Origin: Adlercreutzia sp910585575
Lineage (GTDB): Bacteria; Actinomycetota; Coriobacteriia; Coriobacteriales; Eggerthellaceae
Strand: one strand, 5' to 3'
Assembly: GCF_951801035.1 (NCBI RefSeq)
Contig: NZ_CATOKT010000001.1
DNA length: 64,000 nucleotides
Position numbers and translations under genes: made by a program. Under the pieces are notes generated by a model. It was given only the letters and a program-made list of their open reading frames with translations, did no database searches and was not told the origin of the DNA. Positions 34,173 to 42,392 of this stretch are shown piece after piece (position 1 is the first letter of the stretch; the number at the start of each line of letters is the position of its first letter).

Positions 34173-37085
34173 TTAGGCCTCCTTCCACGTCTCGACGGTG
34201 GTCACGCCGTTCTCCTGGCCGTCCTGGGCCAGCTGCTCGCGGGTAAGCGGCAGGAACACGCGCAGATCTTCGCTGGTCATGCAAATGTTGTCCGGGGCGC
34301 CTTCTTCGGCCTTGTACACCTTGCACAGGCCGCCGAAGTTGTCGGTGCCCACGGCCGGGTCGTAGGGGCCGTTGTTCTCGAACAGGATGTTGCAGTTGGC
34401 GTCCAGGGCGCCGTGCAGATCGTCGGTAGCGGCGCGCTCGGGGAACCACCAGTCGTGTTCCACGTGGATGGTGTTCGGGTTGATGGCCTCGGTAAGGTTG
34501 GCGCGCTGGCGGATGCGATCCACGTAAGTCTCGATCCAGCACCAGTCGTCCTGCTCGATGCCCAGCTCGGCGGCCGTGGCGGGGTTGATGTCCATGGTGG
34601 GGAACATGTGCACCTCGCGCATCCACGGCGAGTTGCGGTACTCGGTGTGGAAGAAGGCGTGGCTGCGGCCGCCCGTGATCAGCGTGTAGGGGTACTCGGC
34701 CAGCAGGTCCTCGCGAGAGCGGGCGGTCACCGGCGGCTCGATGTACATGGGCAAAGGTCCGTTGCCGTACAGCAGCAAGTCCTCGCTCCACAGCTCCATC
34801 TTGCCGTTGTCCGACTGCGGGTGCGGCGGGATGACCGTGCCGTCGGGCGTGGTGGTGCCGGGGAAGCGGTACACCGAGCCCATCTTGTTGCCGCGGTACA
34901 TGGTGTTGAAGCCGGGGCGGAAGTCGCTCGTCTTGCGCATGAAGCCGGTCTCGTACTTCGGCGCGCCGCCCTTCACGTCGGTCATCTGCACGCCGGTGAC
35001 GGAAATGCGCTCGCGGAACTCCTCGAAGCTAGCGCAGGACAGCTGAGGCGGCAGGGTCTCGGGACCCTTCACCATGTAGTCGAAGAACTCGTACTTGTCC
35101 TTCCAGTACATATCGACGCCCATGTACTCGGCGAACTCGAAGCAGATGTCCATATCGTCCTTCGCCTCGCCGAGCGGCTCATGGAAGGGCTGGCGGATGA
35201 GGTAAGTGTGGCTCGTGGGATAGCCGTGGCCGGAGTGGGCCCACTCCACACGGTCCACCTCGTTGGGGTGGGCCGCCGGCAGGATGATGTCGGCCAACTC
35301 GCCCGAGGGAGTCATGAAGATGTCGACGTTCACGAAGAAGTCCAGATTCTTGAAACCCTCAATGATCTCCTTGCCGCCCTCAATGGACAAGATAGGCTCG
35401 GAGGTTTGCTGCCAATAGCCATGAATCTGGAACGGATCGCCCTGGGCCATAGCCTTGGTAGTCACAGCGCCGAAGCCGCCCTGCTGGCCATAGATGACCT
35501 GGCCGCCGGAGTTCTGGGTAACCTCGCGCAGCTCACCGGTGACGTCGTCGGCCTGGAGAATTTGCTGATAGCCGGTGTTCTGGCACACGGACAGCTGCTT
35601 GATGTTCATGGCCGTCTGCTTGCGGCGCTCGCCCATGCGGCCCTCGCGGTTCGGCACTACGTCGAACATGAAGGAGTCATAGCCGGTGGCAGGCTCGCGG
35701 CCGATGTTCTGGCCGCCCACGGTATCGAAGTTGCCAGCCAAAGCCATCATGATGGTGAAGGCCTGAGAGATACCGGAGGTGTTGATGGAGAACTCCACCT
35801 TCTGGCCGCGGGTGAAGCACGCATGGGGGCTCGCGGCAATATAGGTATCGATGGCCTCGCGGATCTTGTCCTCCGGCAGCTCGCAGAACTCGGCCGCACG
35901 CTCCACAGTCCAGGGAGTCACATGCTCAAGCAAGATATCCCAGGAGGTGCGGTAGGTCTTGCCCTCGATTTCGCGACCCTTGCCGTCGGGGGTGGTCAGG
36001 GCCGGCTTGGCGTCGGCCACAATGTTGCCCTTCTCGTCCAGCCACTGGAAGGCCTTGGGGCCGCCCACGCCAGCGGTGTTCTGCCAGTCGCCCGACCAGT
36101 AAATCAGCTGATCGTGCGCCTCGTCCCAAGCCGGGTACAGCTCCTCGTTGCCGCCTTCGCGCATGAGGGACTGACGCAGCTGGTAGCCGGTGCCCTCCTC
36201 GTCGATGAAGAACGGCGCGTTGGTGTACTGGCGGGCGAAGTCGGTGGCGCACTTCTCGGAGTGCATGATCTCGTTGATGAACGCCAGCACGAGCGCCATG
36301 TCGGAGCCGGGACGGATGGGCAGCCACAGATCGGCCTTCGAGGCCGTGCAGGTGAAGCGCGGGTCCACGCAGATGACCTTGGCGCCGCGCTCTTGGGCGC
36401 GCTTGACGGTCAGCCAGTCGTAGTAGCCGCGGCTGCGCTCCTGACGGCACCAGATGACAATGCAGTCGGTGTTGTTGCCGTCCCAGCCGGTGTACTGGGT
36501 CTCGTCGCCGTAGAGACGCTGGCTGGTGAAGTAGCTGCCTACCCAGCACAGGTTGCCCACGCCGAAGGTGGCGGTGGAGCCCAGTTCGAGCCACAGCTTG
36601 TTGATGGCCTGGAACTGAAGCATGTCACGGCCAGTGCCGTACTGGTGGGCGATGGTATGCCAGCCGTACTTTTCGCCAATTTCGGTGAAGCGATCGGCGG
36701 CCTCCTGATAGGCCTCTTCCCAAGTGATGCGCTTCCACTGCCCCGAGCCCTTTTCGCCCACGCGCTTCTGCGGGTAGCGCACGCGGGTGGGGTTGTACAG
36801 CTCTTGGGGAATGGCGAAAGCGCGCCCGCACAGCGTTCCCTCGCTGAACAGGTCGGGGTTTCCCTCGATCTTCGTCAGGCGCCCGTTTTCCACGGTGCCG
36901 AACAGGGCGCAGCGCCCGTAGCACTGACGGCAGGCGCTGGGAATCACCTTGACGTCGTCGCTTGCCCCTGCCCCGTCGGATGCCTCGTCGGCCACAGCTG
37001 ATTCGGCAGCGCCGAGCACCAGAGCCGAAGCCGAGGCCACGGCCGAGGCTTTGACAAAGTCGCGACGTGTCAACTTCAGTGACAT
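34173..37085 (-). CDS. Molybdopterin oxidoreductase catalytic subunit, reductase 2 (DMSO reductase superfamily)
   Basis: A 970-residue catalytic subunit with the Tat signal LTRRDFVKASA and an AVA cleavage region. C52, C55, C59 and C86 form the N-terminal 4Fe-4S motif CxxCxxxC-x26-C. C180, in FGVGNLCWVG, is at the expected molybdenum ligand position, so the enzyme is probably cysteine-ligated, as in polysulfide or thiosulfate reductases, and unlike serine-ligated DmsA or TorA. The match to the 1053-aa enzyme is low outside the cofactor motifs, so the substrates likely differ. It heads the operon A-B-C-TorD-NapG-NapH, and its promoter region carries a long palindrome beside a MarR gene. The substrate is unknown. 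Confidence 0.9.
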   Translation of the reverse strand: MSLKLTRRDFVKASAVASASALVLGAAESAVADEASDGAGASDDVKVIPSACRQCYGRCALFGTVENGRLTKIEGNPDLFSEGTLCGRAFAIPQELYNPTRVRYPQKRVGEKGSGQWKRITWEEAYQEAADRFTEIGEKYGWHTIAHQYGTGRDMLQFQAINKLWLELGSTATFGVGNLCWVGSYFTSQRLYGDETQYTGWDGNNTDCIVIWCRQERSRGYYDWLTVKRAQERGAKVICVDPRFTCTASKADLWLPIRPGSDMALVLAFINEIMHSEKCATDFARQYTNAPFFIDEEGTGYQLRQSLMREGGNEELYPAWDEAHDQLIYWSGDWQNTAGVGGPKAFQWLDEKGNIVADAKPALTTPDGKGREIEGKTYRTSWDILLEHVTPWTVERAAEFCELPEDKIREAIDTYIAASPHACFTRGQKVEFSINTSGISQAFTIMMALAGNFDTVGGQNIGREPATGYDSFMFDVVPNREGRMGERRKQTAMNIKQLSVCQNTGYQQILQADDVTGELREVTQNSGGQVIYGQQGGFGAVTTKAMAQGDPFQIHGYWQQTSEPILSIEGGKEIIEGFKNLDFFVNVDIFMTPSGELADIILPAAHPNEVDRVEWAHSGHGYPTSHTYLIRQPFHEPLGEAKDDMDICFEFAEYMGVDMYWKDKYEFFDYMVKGPETLPPQLSCASFEEFRERISVTGVQMTDVKGGAPKYETGFMRKTSDFRPGFNTMYRGNKMGSVYRFPGTTTPDGTVIPPHPQSDNGKMELWSEDLLLYGNGPLPMYIEPPVTARSREDLLAEYPYTLITGGRSHAFFHTEYRNSPWMREVHMFPTMDINPATAAELGIEQDDWCWIETYVDRIRQRANLTEAINPNTIHVEHDWWFPERAATDDLHGALDANCNILFENNGPYDPAVGTDNFGGLCKVYKAEEGAPDNICMTSEDLRVFLPLTREQLAQDGQENGVTTVETWKEA

Positions 37086-37121
37086 AGTCTCCTCCTCTTA
37101 TTCAATTGCCCTCTCCTCTTC

Positions 37122-37160
37122 ATATTTGCATAGTGGGTAAATAATTAGCTATGCAAATAT
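37122..37160 (-). promoter_or_regulatory. Palindromic MarR-type operator over the reductase 2 promoter
   Basis: ATATTTGCATAG (37122-37133) and CTATGCAAATAT (37149-37160) are perfect 12-bp inverted arms around a 15-nt AT-rich centre. On the minus strand each arm also supplies promoter-like hexamers: TTGCAT, 18 nt, TATGCA. A second possible promoter, TTGCAT-16-TACTAT, lies just upstream (37195-37168), where a related half-site TATTTATGCAA occurs at 37187-37197. The MarR gene next door is the natural binder. Confidence 0.7.
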
Positions 37161-37211
37161 TGACGAGGAAATAGTAGCATCGGAAAATATTTATGCAAGG
37201 AGTTGACAGAG

Positions 37212-37236
37212 CGAAAAAGCCCCGAATACGGGGCTT
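37212..37236 (-). terminator. Terminator of the MarR gene
   Basis: AAGCCCCG (37217-37224), loop AATA, CGGGGCTT (37229-37236). On the minus strand the stem is followed by TTTTTCGC. It separates the marR transcript from the reductase 2 promoter. Confidence 0.85.
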
Positions 37237-37288
37237 AATCTTGGATTATTGGAATAATTTATTGACGAAATTGCAGGGGAAAGACGGG

Positions 37289-37747
37289 CTACGAAGCCTC
37301 GCTCTCGCCCGCGGAGTGTTCAGCATTGGCTTCAAGCTGATCGAGCACTTTGAGGAACACGGCAAGATCCTCATCGGAGATATTGGCGGCCATTTCCGCA
37401 TTGCGGCGGGTGACGCTTGGCTCAAGATCGGTGAGGAGCTTCAGGGCCGCAGGAGTGATTTCCACAATGTTGGCGCGACGGTCGCGAGGACTTTGCGTGC
37501 GCTGCACCAGACCGCGCTGCATCAGACGATCAAGCGAACGGGTGACCGTGGCCTGCTCTTTCTGCAGGCGCTCGGCCAGTTGGCGCTGGGTCATGGCCCC
37601 GTGCTCGGCCAGCTGGCTCAAGGCGTTCCACTGGCCCGGGGTGAGCCCCGCTTCGGCCACGCAGGCTTCCAGGCTGCGATACAGCGCCCGCTGCGTGGAG
37701 TAGACGCGGTAGCCGATGTATTCTCGCTGTCGCCGCGTTGTTCCCAT
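37289..37747 (-). CDS. MarR-family transcription regulator
   Basis: A 152-residue winged-helix regulator: LTPGQWNALSQLAEHGAM, TQRQLAERLQKEQATVTRSL (recognition helix) and LVQRTQSPRDRRANIVEIT (the wing with the DxR motif). ATG 37747 is chosen because AAAGGAG lies upstream; six more residues would be possible from 37765 without a site. It is transcribed alone, just upstream of reductase 2 on the same strand, and probably controls it through the palindrome at 37122-37160. The rest of 37748-37960 holds only its promoter region, with an inverted pair AAGCCTTGC/GCAAGGCTT (37774, 37860). Confidence 0.9.
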   Translation of the reverse strand: MGTTRRQREYIGYRVYSTQRALYRSLEACVAEAGLTPGQWNALSQLAEHGAMTQRQLAERLQKEQATVTRSLDRLMQRGLVQRTQSPRDRRANIVEITPAALKLLTDLEPSVTRRNAEMAANISDEDLAVFLKVLDQLEANAEHSAGESEAS

Positions 37748-37960
37748 GGGACGCTCCTTTCGCAAAGGGGACCAAGCCTTGCTGTTCGCCCTTGAGAATA
37801 ACGTTTCTTAGCGCGCTGCGGGAGAGAAGTTGGCAAACGTCGGCAGAACTCCGTTTTTGGCAAGGCTTTCAGTCATCCTTGTCGGCTACGCGCAGCTGAG
37901 AGCCCGCTTTTCCGAACTCGCAGCCAGAGCCACCCCTCCCCTTGCAAGCACACCCGCTCA

Positions 37961-37998
37961 AGAAAAAGAGGCCCGCCCCTGCGGGGACGAGCCTCTTT
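37961..37998 (-). terminator. Terminator of rplM-rpsI
   Basis: AAAGAGGC (37965-37972) pairs with GCCTCTTT (37991-37998), with an inner CCCC/GGGG pairing. Minus-strand reading ends in TTTTTCTT. It lies about 60 nt after the rpsI stop codon. Confidence 0.8.
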
Positions 37999-38056
37999 GC
38001 ATGCGATGAAGTAGCCAGCGCCGGTTCGCCGAAGCGAGCCGAGCGGCAGTTCCAAA

Positions 38057-38449
38057 CTAGCGCTTGGAGAACTGCGGGCGCTTGCGGGCCTTCTTCAGAC
38101 CGTACTTCTTGCGCTCCACCATACGGGCGTCGCGGGTGAGGTAGCCGGCCTTCTTCAGCTCGGCGCGGTAGTCGCCGGCCTCCAGCAGGGCGCGGGCAAT
38201 GCCGTGACGCAGAGCGCCGGCCTGACCGGACACGCCGCCGCCGTCGATGCGGGCCTTCACGTCGAAGTGATCGGTGGTGTCGGTTACCTTGAAGGGGGTC
38301 ATCGCGTAGTTGAACAGCGCCTCGCGACCGAAGTACTCCTGGCCGTCGCGACCGTTGATGGTCACCTTGCCAGTGCCGGGAACGAGACGGACGCGCGCCA
38401 CCGCGTTCTTGCGGCGGCCGGTGCCGTAGTACAAAGCCTCATCTGCCAT
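38057..38449 (-). CDS. rpsI: 30S ribosomal protein S9
   Basis: A 130-residue protein with the S9 blocks YYGTGRRKNAVARVRLVPG, INGRDGQEYFGR, GGGVSGQAGALRHGIARAL and the basic tail KARKRPQFSKR that reaches the P-site tRNA. It lies 2 nt after rplM in the conserved L13-S9 operon. Confidence 0.98.
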   Translation of the reverse strand: MADEALYYGTGRRKNAVARVRLVPGTGKVTINGRDGQEYFGREALFNYAMTPFKVTDTTDHFDVKARIDGGGVSGQAGALRHGIARALLEAGDYRAELKKAGYLTRDARMVERKKYGLKKARKRPQFSKR

Positions 38450-38451
38450 GA

Positions 38452-38886
38452 TTAACCCTCCAGTTCGATCTTACGGGGCTGCTGCGCAGCATGGGGATGC
38501 TCCGCACCAACGTACACCTTCAGCTTCTTGCCCATCGCACGGCCCAGCGTGTTCTTCGGCAGCATGCCCTTGACGGCATGCTCGATGACGCGCTCGGGGT
38601 GCTTGGTCATAGCCTCGGTGAAGGTCTCCTGCTTGAGACCACCCGGGAAACCGCTGTGACGATAGTAAATCTTGGTGGCAGCCTTGGTACCGGTGACCTT
38701 GATCTTGTCAGCATTGATGATGATGACAAAGTCACCCGTGTCCACATGGGGGGTGTACTGCGGCTTGTGCTTGCCCTTCAGAATCTGAGCAGCCTTGGTG
38801 GCCACACGACCGAGGACCTGGTCCTCAGCGTCGATGATGACCCACTCGCGCTCAACCTCACCGGGCTTTGCATGATACGTCTTCAC
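38452..38886 (-). CDS. rplM: 50S ribosomal protein L13
   Basis: A 144-residue protein with the L13 blocks WVIIDAEDQVLGRVATKAA, GDFVIIINADKIKVTG, YYRHSGFPGG and MLPKNTLGRAMGKKLKVY. It is the first gene of the rplM-rpsI operon; GGAAAAC lies upstream of ATG 38886. Its promoter should be in 38887-39000, but no clear pair of boxes was picked out. Confidence 0.98.
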   Translation of the reverse strand: MKTYHAKPGEVEREWVIIDAEDQVLGRVATKAAQILKGKHKPQYTPHVDTGDFVIIINADKIKVTGTKAATKIYYRHSGFPGGLKQETFTEAMTKHPERVIEHAVKGMLPKNTLGRAMGKKLKVYVGAEHPHAAQQPRKIELEG

Positions 38887-39457
38887 TGTTTTCCTCCAAT
38901 AGATTGCAGGTTCTGTCGGGCGGGTGAAGCCTCCTCCCCCGCGTCGGCGTGGCAGCCGCGATAGCCGGGGCGGAACCGTCCGCCAGAGGTGTTTGTTTTC
39001 AAAAGTGCAAGCTTCTTGGATGCCGGTTTCCTACGCCGACGCGCGGTGCCGCGGGCCTGGACTCCCTTGGCGTTTGCGCTTCCTTAAAGGCATGCGTTTA
39101 CGGGGCTTTTGAAAGCGAACTTTTGCATTCTCACCCGTTCGTCCGCGAATGTCAACGGGCACGGTCGGCAAACGGCACATTTTGCAGAAAGATTCCGCGG
39201 AGAACGGGGCTGGCGGCGCGCCGGGGGGCGCGTGAGGCACTTGCCCGTTGGCGCGCGTGCGAGGCGCGGAGGCTGTGCGCGGAAGCACCCGCGAAAAATG
39301 GCCTCAAAGCGACGGTTTAACATGCTAAACCGTCGCTTTGGGATCAACTACAAGGCGTCGCCCCTTCACGAGCCCGAGAAACCCCAGGTCGCACACGGGC
39401 GCTTAATCACCGCTTCTGCTAAACCGTTCATTTCAGACCATTTTTCGGCAGCGCGCC
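38887..39457. other. 571-nt gene-free region upstream of rplM
   Basis: No supported gene is seen; open frames here are short, basic-rich and lack ribosome sites. The region holds the rplM promoter (unplaced) and the inverted repeat at 39305-39340. Composition varies sharply, with a very GC-rich block near 39210-39290. Confidence 0.5.
39305..39340. repeat. Perfect 15-bp inverted repeat
   Basis: CAAAGCGACGGTTTA (39305-39319) and TAAACCGTCGCTTTG (39326-39340) flank a 6-nt centre ACATGC. It lies 118 nt beyond the stop codon of the anti-sigma-like gene. With no T run it is either a factor-independent terminator of weak type or a protein-binding palindrome. Confidence 0.75.
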
Positions 39458-40426
39458 TCAAGCCGCGCTGCGCTCCGCTGCAATTTGAGCGGCCTTTTCC
39501 GGGTCGGCGTCAGCGGGATCCAAGGGGAGTTTGAACAGGGCGCCCCCATGACCTTCGCGATAGGAAAAAGAGCCGTCCGGGTTTTCTTGCAAAATGCTTG
39601 CCGGCTTATCAACGCCCTCGTACACCGCCAGGTACACGGGCCGATCCGCAAACACACTCAGATCGTTCACGGCCGCCACCAGATAATAAGCGCCATCGAT
39701 CAGCACGCTCGTGCAGCTCGCGCCGTCCGTCGCATAGTCGCTCAGGACAGACCCCTCGAGGCCCTGCACCAACGCGTAGCACGTCACAAGCTCCAGATCA
39801 GTGTCTTCAGCCGACAGAGTTTCGCGGTTCGAGAGCGCCTTTGCGCCATCGGGCCAGTAATATTCATCGGCCCCGATCATCTCCCCGGCTGCATATCGTT
39901 TGTCGCGCATGGCAGCAAGCATCTCTTCCGTCAGAGGTGTGCCATCGGCGCGGCGCAGCCCCACTACGGCATAGGTGGCACTCCGGTCATAGTTGTCGAT
40001 CCAGTCGGATAGATTTTCGCCGGTCACCAAGCCCTCTAGGGTGACATCGTAATCTCCCACGCGTTGCGTCTCGTCCACCGGCACCGCATCGTTCCCCGCA
40101 AATGCCGCTTCCAGAGAGGCGTCTAGCAACTCGTGAGCCACCTCCTCGGGCGCTAGAAAGCCGCCAATCGCAAATGCTGAGACAGCAAAGGCGAAGGTAG
40201 CCGCCACCGCCGCAGCCACCCCCACGAAACGCCTCGCCAGCCTCTGTCGAGGGGTCGCCTGGGATGTCTCGCAAGCAGCACCCGCAACCCCTGCGCATCG
40301 AGCCGACGCCGAGGTTGCCTCTTGGGAAGCACCCTCGACCGCCAGGGCGGCCGCCAATGCCCGTGCTTCAAAGTCTTCAGAAATCGGCAGGGCGTCCATG
40401 GCCCGTCGATAGCTATTCCAGTCCAT
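39458..40426 (-). CDS. Probable anti-sigma factor, single-pass membrane protein
   Basis: A 322-residue protein: a cytoplasmic N-terminus of about 65 residues, one membrane helix (VGVAAAVAATFAFAVSAFAIG, near 68-88), and an extracytoplasmic domain of about 230 residues with no recognised family. Its ATG shares a base with the stop of the ECF sigma gene (TAATG), the usual sigma/anti-sigma coupling. No zinc-binding HxxxCxxC motif is visible in the N-terminus, so it is not a standard ZAS-type anti-sigma. The outer domain is rich in Tyr, Asp and Ala and may sense an envelope signal. Confidence 0.65.
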   Translation of the reverse strand: MDWNSYRRAMDALPISEDFEARALAAALAVEGASQEATSASARCAGVAGAACETSQATPRQRLARRFVGVAAAVAATFAFAVSAFAIGGFLAPEEVAHELLDASLEAAFAGNDAVPVDETQRVGDYDVTLEGLVTGENLSDWIDNYDRSATYAVVGLRRADGTPLTEEMLAAMRDKRYAAGEMIGADEYYWPDGAKALSNRETLSAEDTDLELVTCYALVQGLEGSVLSDYATDGASCTSVLIDGAYYLVAAVNDLSVFADRPVYLAVYEGVDKPASILQENPDGSFSYREGHGGALFKLPLDPADADPEKAAQIAAERSAA

Positions 40427-40917
40427 TACCGATCCTCCTTAAGTATCCGCGCTAGCCGCTGCCGGCCCCGCGCCAAACGAGTGCCCACCGTTGCCGCCGG
40501 TATGCCGAGCAAAGCGCCTATCTCACGCGCGGTATAGCCTTCGTAGTAATGCAAATGAAGGACCGAGGCGTATGCTTCGGGAAGCGAGCGCAATACCTCG
40601 AGCATCTCGTTACGTTCCACCTCGCAAGCGAGGTCATCGGCACCATTGATCAGCTCCGCCGCCTCGTCAAAAGGCACGTTGCGACGAGCCGCACGACGGC
40701 GTAAATCGGTAGCGCGATTGATCACTGCACGCACGAGCCACGCCTTGGCGTGCTCCTCATCGCGGAAAACAAGGCGATTGGCAACCACCTTGCAAAACAC
40801 ATCTTGCACCGCGTCTTCGGCGTCGGCCGTTGAATCAAGCCGCGTGGCCGCCAGCCTCACGAGCATGCGTCCATGCTCGTTCAGCAGACGCTCAAGAGAG
40901 ATACCTCGATCTGACAC
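40426..40917 (-). CDS. ECF-family RNA polymerase sigma factor
   Basis: A 163-residue sigma factor. Region 2 contains DAEDAVQDVFCKVVAN and AWLVRAVINRATDLRRR; region 4 contains LPEAYASVLHLHYYEGYT and REIGALLGIPAATVGTRLARGR. It is transcribed with the membrane protein downstream and divergent from the ZIP transporter. The 287-nt upstream region carries the 27-nt-spaced repeats at 41025-41099. Confidence 0.93.
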   Translation of the reverse strand: MSDRGISLERLLNEHGRMLVRLAATRLDSTADAEDAVQDVFCKVVANRLVFRDEEHAKAWLVRAVINRATDLRRRAARRNVPFDEAAELINGADDLACEVERNEMLEVLRSLPEAYASVLHLHYYEGYTAREIGALLGIPAATVGTRLARGRQRLARILKEDR

Positions 40918-41024
40918 ACGGCTCCTTCCCTGCTGCAGGCACCTTGCACGTTTCGTGGCCCTTCACCTACAACACGATCGAGATGCCGAGATTTTTTCAC
41001 CCCTCGAACAACATTTCCAAAGGT

Positions 41025-41099
41025 CGCGTGCTCCGCCATAATGCGAGCACGCGTACGCTTCGCCATAATTCAGGCGGCTACGCGCTCCGCCATTGAATG
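41025..41099. repeat. Three degenerate repeats with 27-nt period
   Basis: The core CGCCATAAT occurs at 41034 and 41061 and, as CGCCATTGAAT, at 41088, each preceded by GCTCC or GCTTC. The exact 27-nt spacing of three copies is seen in the sequence. They lie between the divergent ECF sigma and ZIP transporter genes and may be regulator sites or a small tandem array. Confidence 0.65.
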
Positions 41100-41204
41100 C
41101 CCAATCTCTTACGAGACGCAAAAGAGGGGTTGCGCTCCGACGGGCTTGGGGGACAATAGAAGGCGAACCTGATAGTCAACATCGTATATTAGTTAGGCTC
41201 CCTC

Positions 41205-42071
41205 ATGGAAACTCTTTCGCCCTTTGTCTTCGTCACGCTGGTTACCTTGATTTCCGGTGCGGGAGGCACGGGCGTTGGCGGCTTGATTGGCGCCCTGTTC
41301 AAGAGCGAATCGAACCGCACCATCAGCTTGCTTTTGGCCTTTGCCGGCGGCGTCATGACGGCTATGGTGTGCTTCGACCTTCTGGCCGAGGCCGTGGATG
41401 CGGCGAAGACCATGACCGACCTGGGCGTTCTCATTGTCATTGGCGCCGTGGTGCTGGGCGTGGCCGTGGTGTACCTGCTCAACTACCTTATCGACCGCAA
41501 GACCCGCGCCGAGGTGTCGCACACCGCCGATGCGGCCCACCCCGAAACCCACGACGACATCGACGAGCTTATCCATGCCGACCACCTGAACATGCACAAG
41601 CGCCACAACGACTCGAAGCTGTCACTGTTCGTGGCCGGCATTGTCATGGCCTGCGCCATTGCCCTGCACAACATTCCCGAAGGCATGACCATCGGCGCCA
41701 GCTTCGCCGTATCCGACAACCTTATGTGGGGTACGGGCATGATCATGGCCGTGCTTATCGGCCTGCACAATATTCCCGAGGGCATGGCCGTGGCCGTGCC
41801 GCTCATTTCCGGCGGCACGGGGCGCGTGAAGGCCACCCTGCTGACAGCCGCCTGCGGGCTTCCCACCGTACTCGGCGCCTGGCTGGGCTTTTGGCTGGGC
41901 GACATCGGCCCCTTGGGTCTGACGATGTCCCTGGGCTTTGCCTCCGGCGCCATGCTCTACGTGGTGTTCGGTGAAATCCTGCCTGAGGCCTACCTCATTT
42001 ACCGCAGCAAGCTGCCCGCCTTCGCCGTCATGGTCGGCCTGGCCTTGGGCATGTTCATGATCTTCATCTAA
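41205..42071 (+). CDS. ZIP-family metal transporter
   Basis: A 288-residue membrane protein with eight helices. The metal-binding signatures are ALHNIPEGMTIGASF in helix 4 and GLHNIPEGMAVAVPL in helix 5, as in ZupT-type importers of zinc and other divalent metals. A His-rich cytoplasmic loop between helices 3 and 4 (AAHPETHDDIDELIHADHLNMHKRH) probably binds metal. It is monocistronic with a hairpin terminator after it. Confidence 0.92.
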   Translation: METLSPFVFVTLVTLISGAGGTGVGGLIGALFKSESNRTISLLLAFAGGVMTAMVCFDLLAEAVDAAKTMTDLGVLIVIGAVVLGVAVVYLLNYLIDRKTRAEVSHTADAAHPETHDDIDELIHADHLNMHKRHNDSKLSLFVAGIVMACAIALHNIPEGMTIGASFAVSDNLMWGTGMIMAVLIGLHNIPEGMAVAVPLISGGTGRVKATLLTAACGLPTVLGAWLGFWLGDIGPLGLTMSLGFASGAMLYVVFGEILPEAYLIYRSKLPAFAVMVGLALGMFMIFI

Positions 42072-42077
42072 GCGCAC

Positions 42078-42112
42078 GTAAGGCCTTCGACTCTTGCAGC
42101 CGAAGGCCTTAC
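42078..42112 (+). terminator. Hairpin after the ZIP transporter gene
   Basis: GTAAGGCCTTCG (42078-42089) and CGAAGGCCTTAC (42101-42112) form a perfect 12-bp stem with an 11-nt loop. The T tract is weak. It also lies beyond the end of the convergent methionine operon, so it may act for both strands. Confidence 0.65.
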
Positions 42113-42145
42113 TCATTGATTGCGCGAGAGCTCTTTAGCCGCCGC

Positions 42146-42373
42146 CTATGCCCAGGGATCTTCCTGGAACAGGGGCTCGCGTTCGGCGGGGCGGTCGGAA
42201 TAGGGGTCGTAGCCGTCGTCGTCCTCGTTCTCGGCGCGCAAGAACGGGTCGTCTGACTCCCCTTCCCCACTCTTTTCCTGGGCCGCCTTCGCCGCCTTTG
42301 CCGCCGCGATCTGACTGGGAAGCGGCTTTGTCACAATGCGCGCATGGGGGTCACGCGCAGGATCGATGGCCAT
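42146..42373 (-). CDS. Small acidic protein of unknown function
   Basis: A 75-residue, mostly unstructured protein: a short basic start, an Ala/Lys helix (QIAAAKAAKAAQEK), and an acidic tail (RAENEDDDGYDPYSDRP). The ribosome site AAAGGAGG before ATG 42373 is excellent, and the gene lies 19 nt after metA on the same strand, so it is very likely expressed. No family is recognised. Confidence 0.65.
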   Translation of the reverse strand: MAIDPARDPHARIVTKPLPSQIAAAKAAKAAQEKSGEGESDDPFLRAENEDDDGYDPYSDRPAEREPLFQEDPWA

Positions 42374-42392
42374 GGCGGCCTCCTTTCGCGCC

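Noticed and set aside
37774..37868. Inverted pair AAGCCTTGC/GCAAGGCTT upstream of marR
   Set aside because: Nine-bp arms 77 nt apart can arise by chance; no supporting feature was found.
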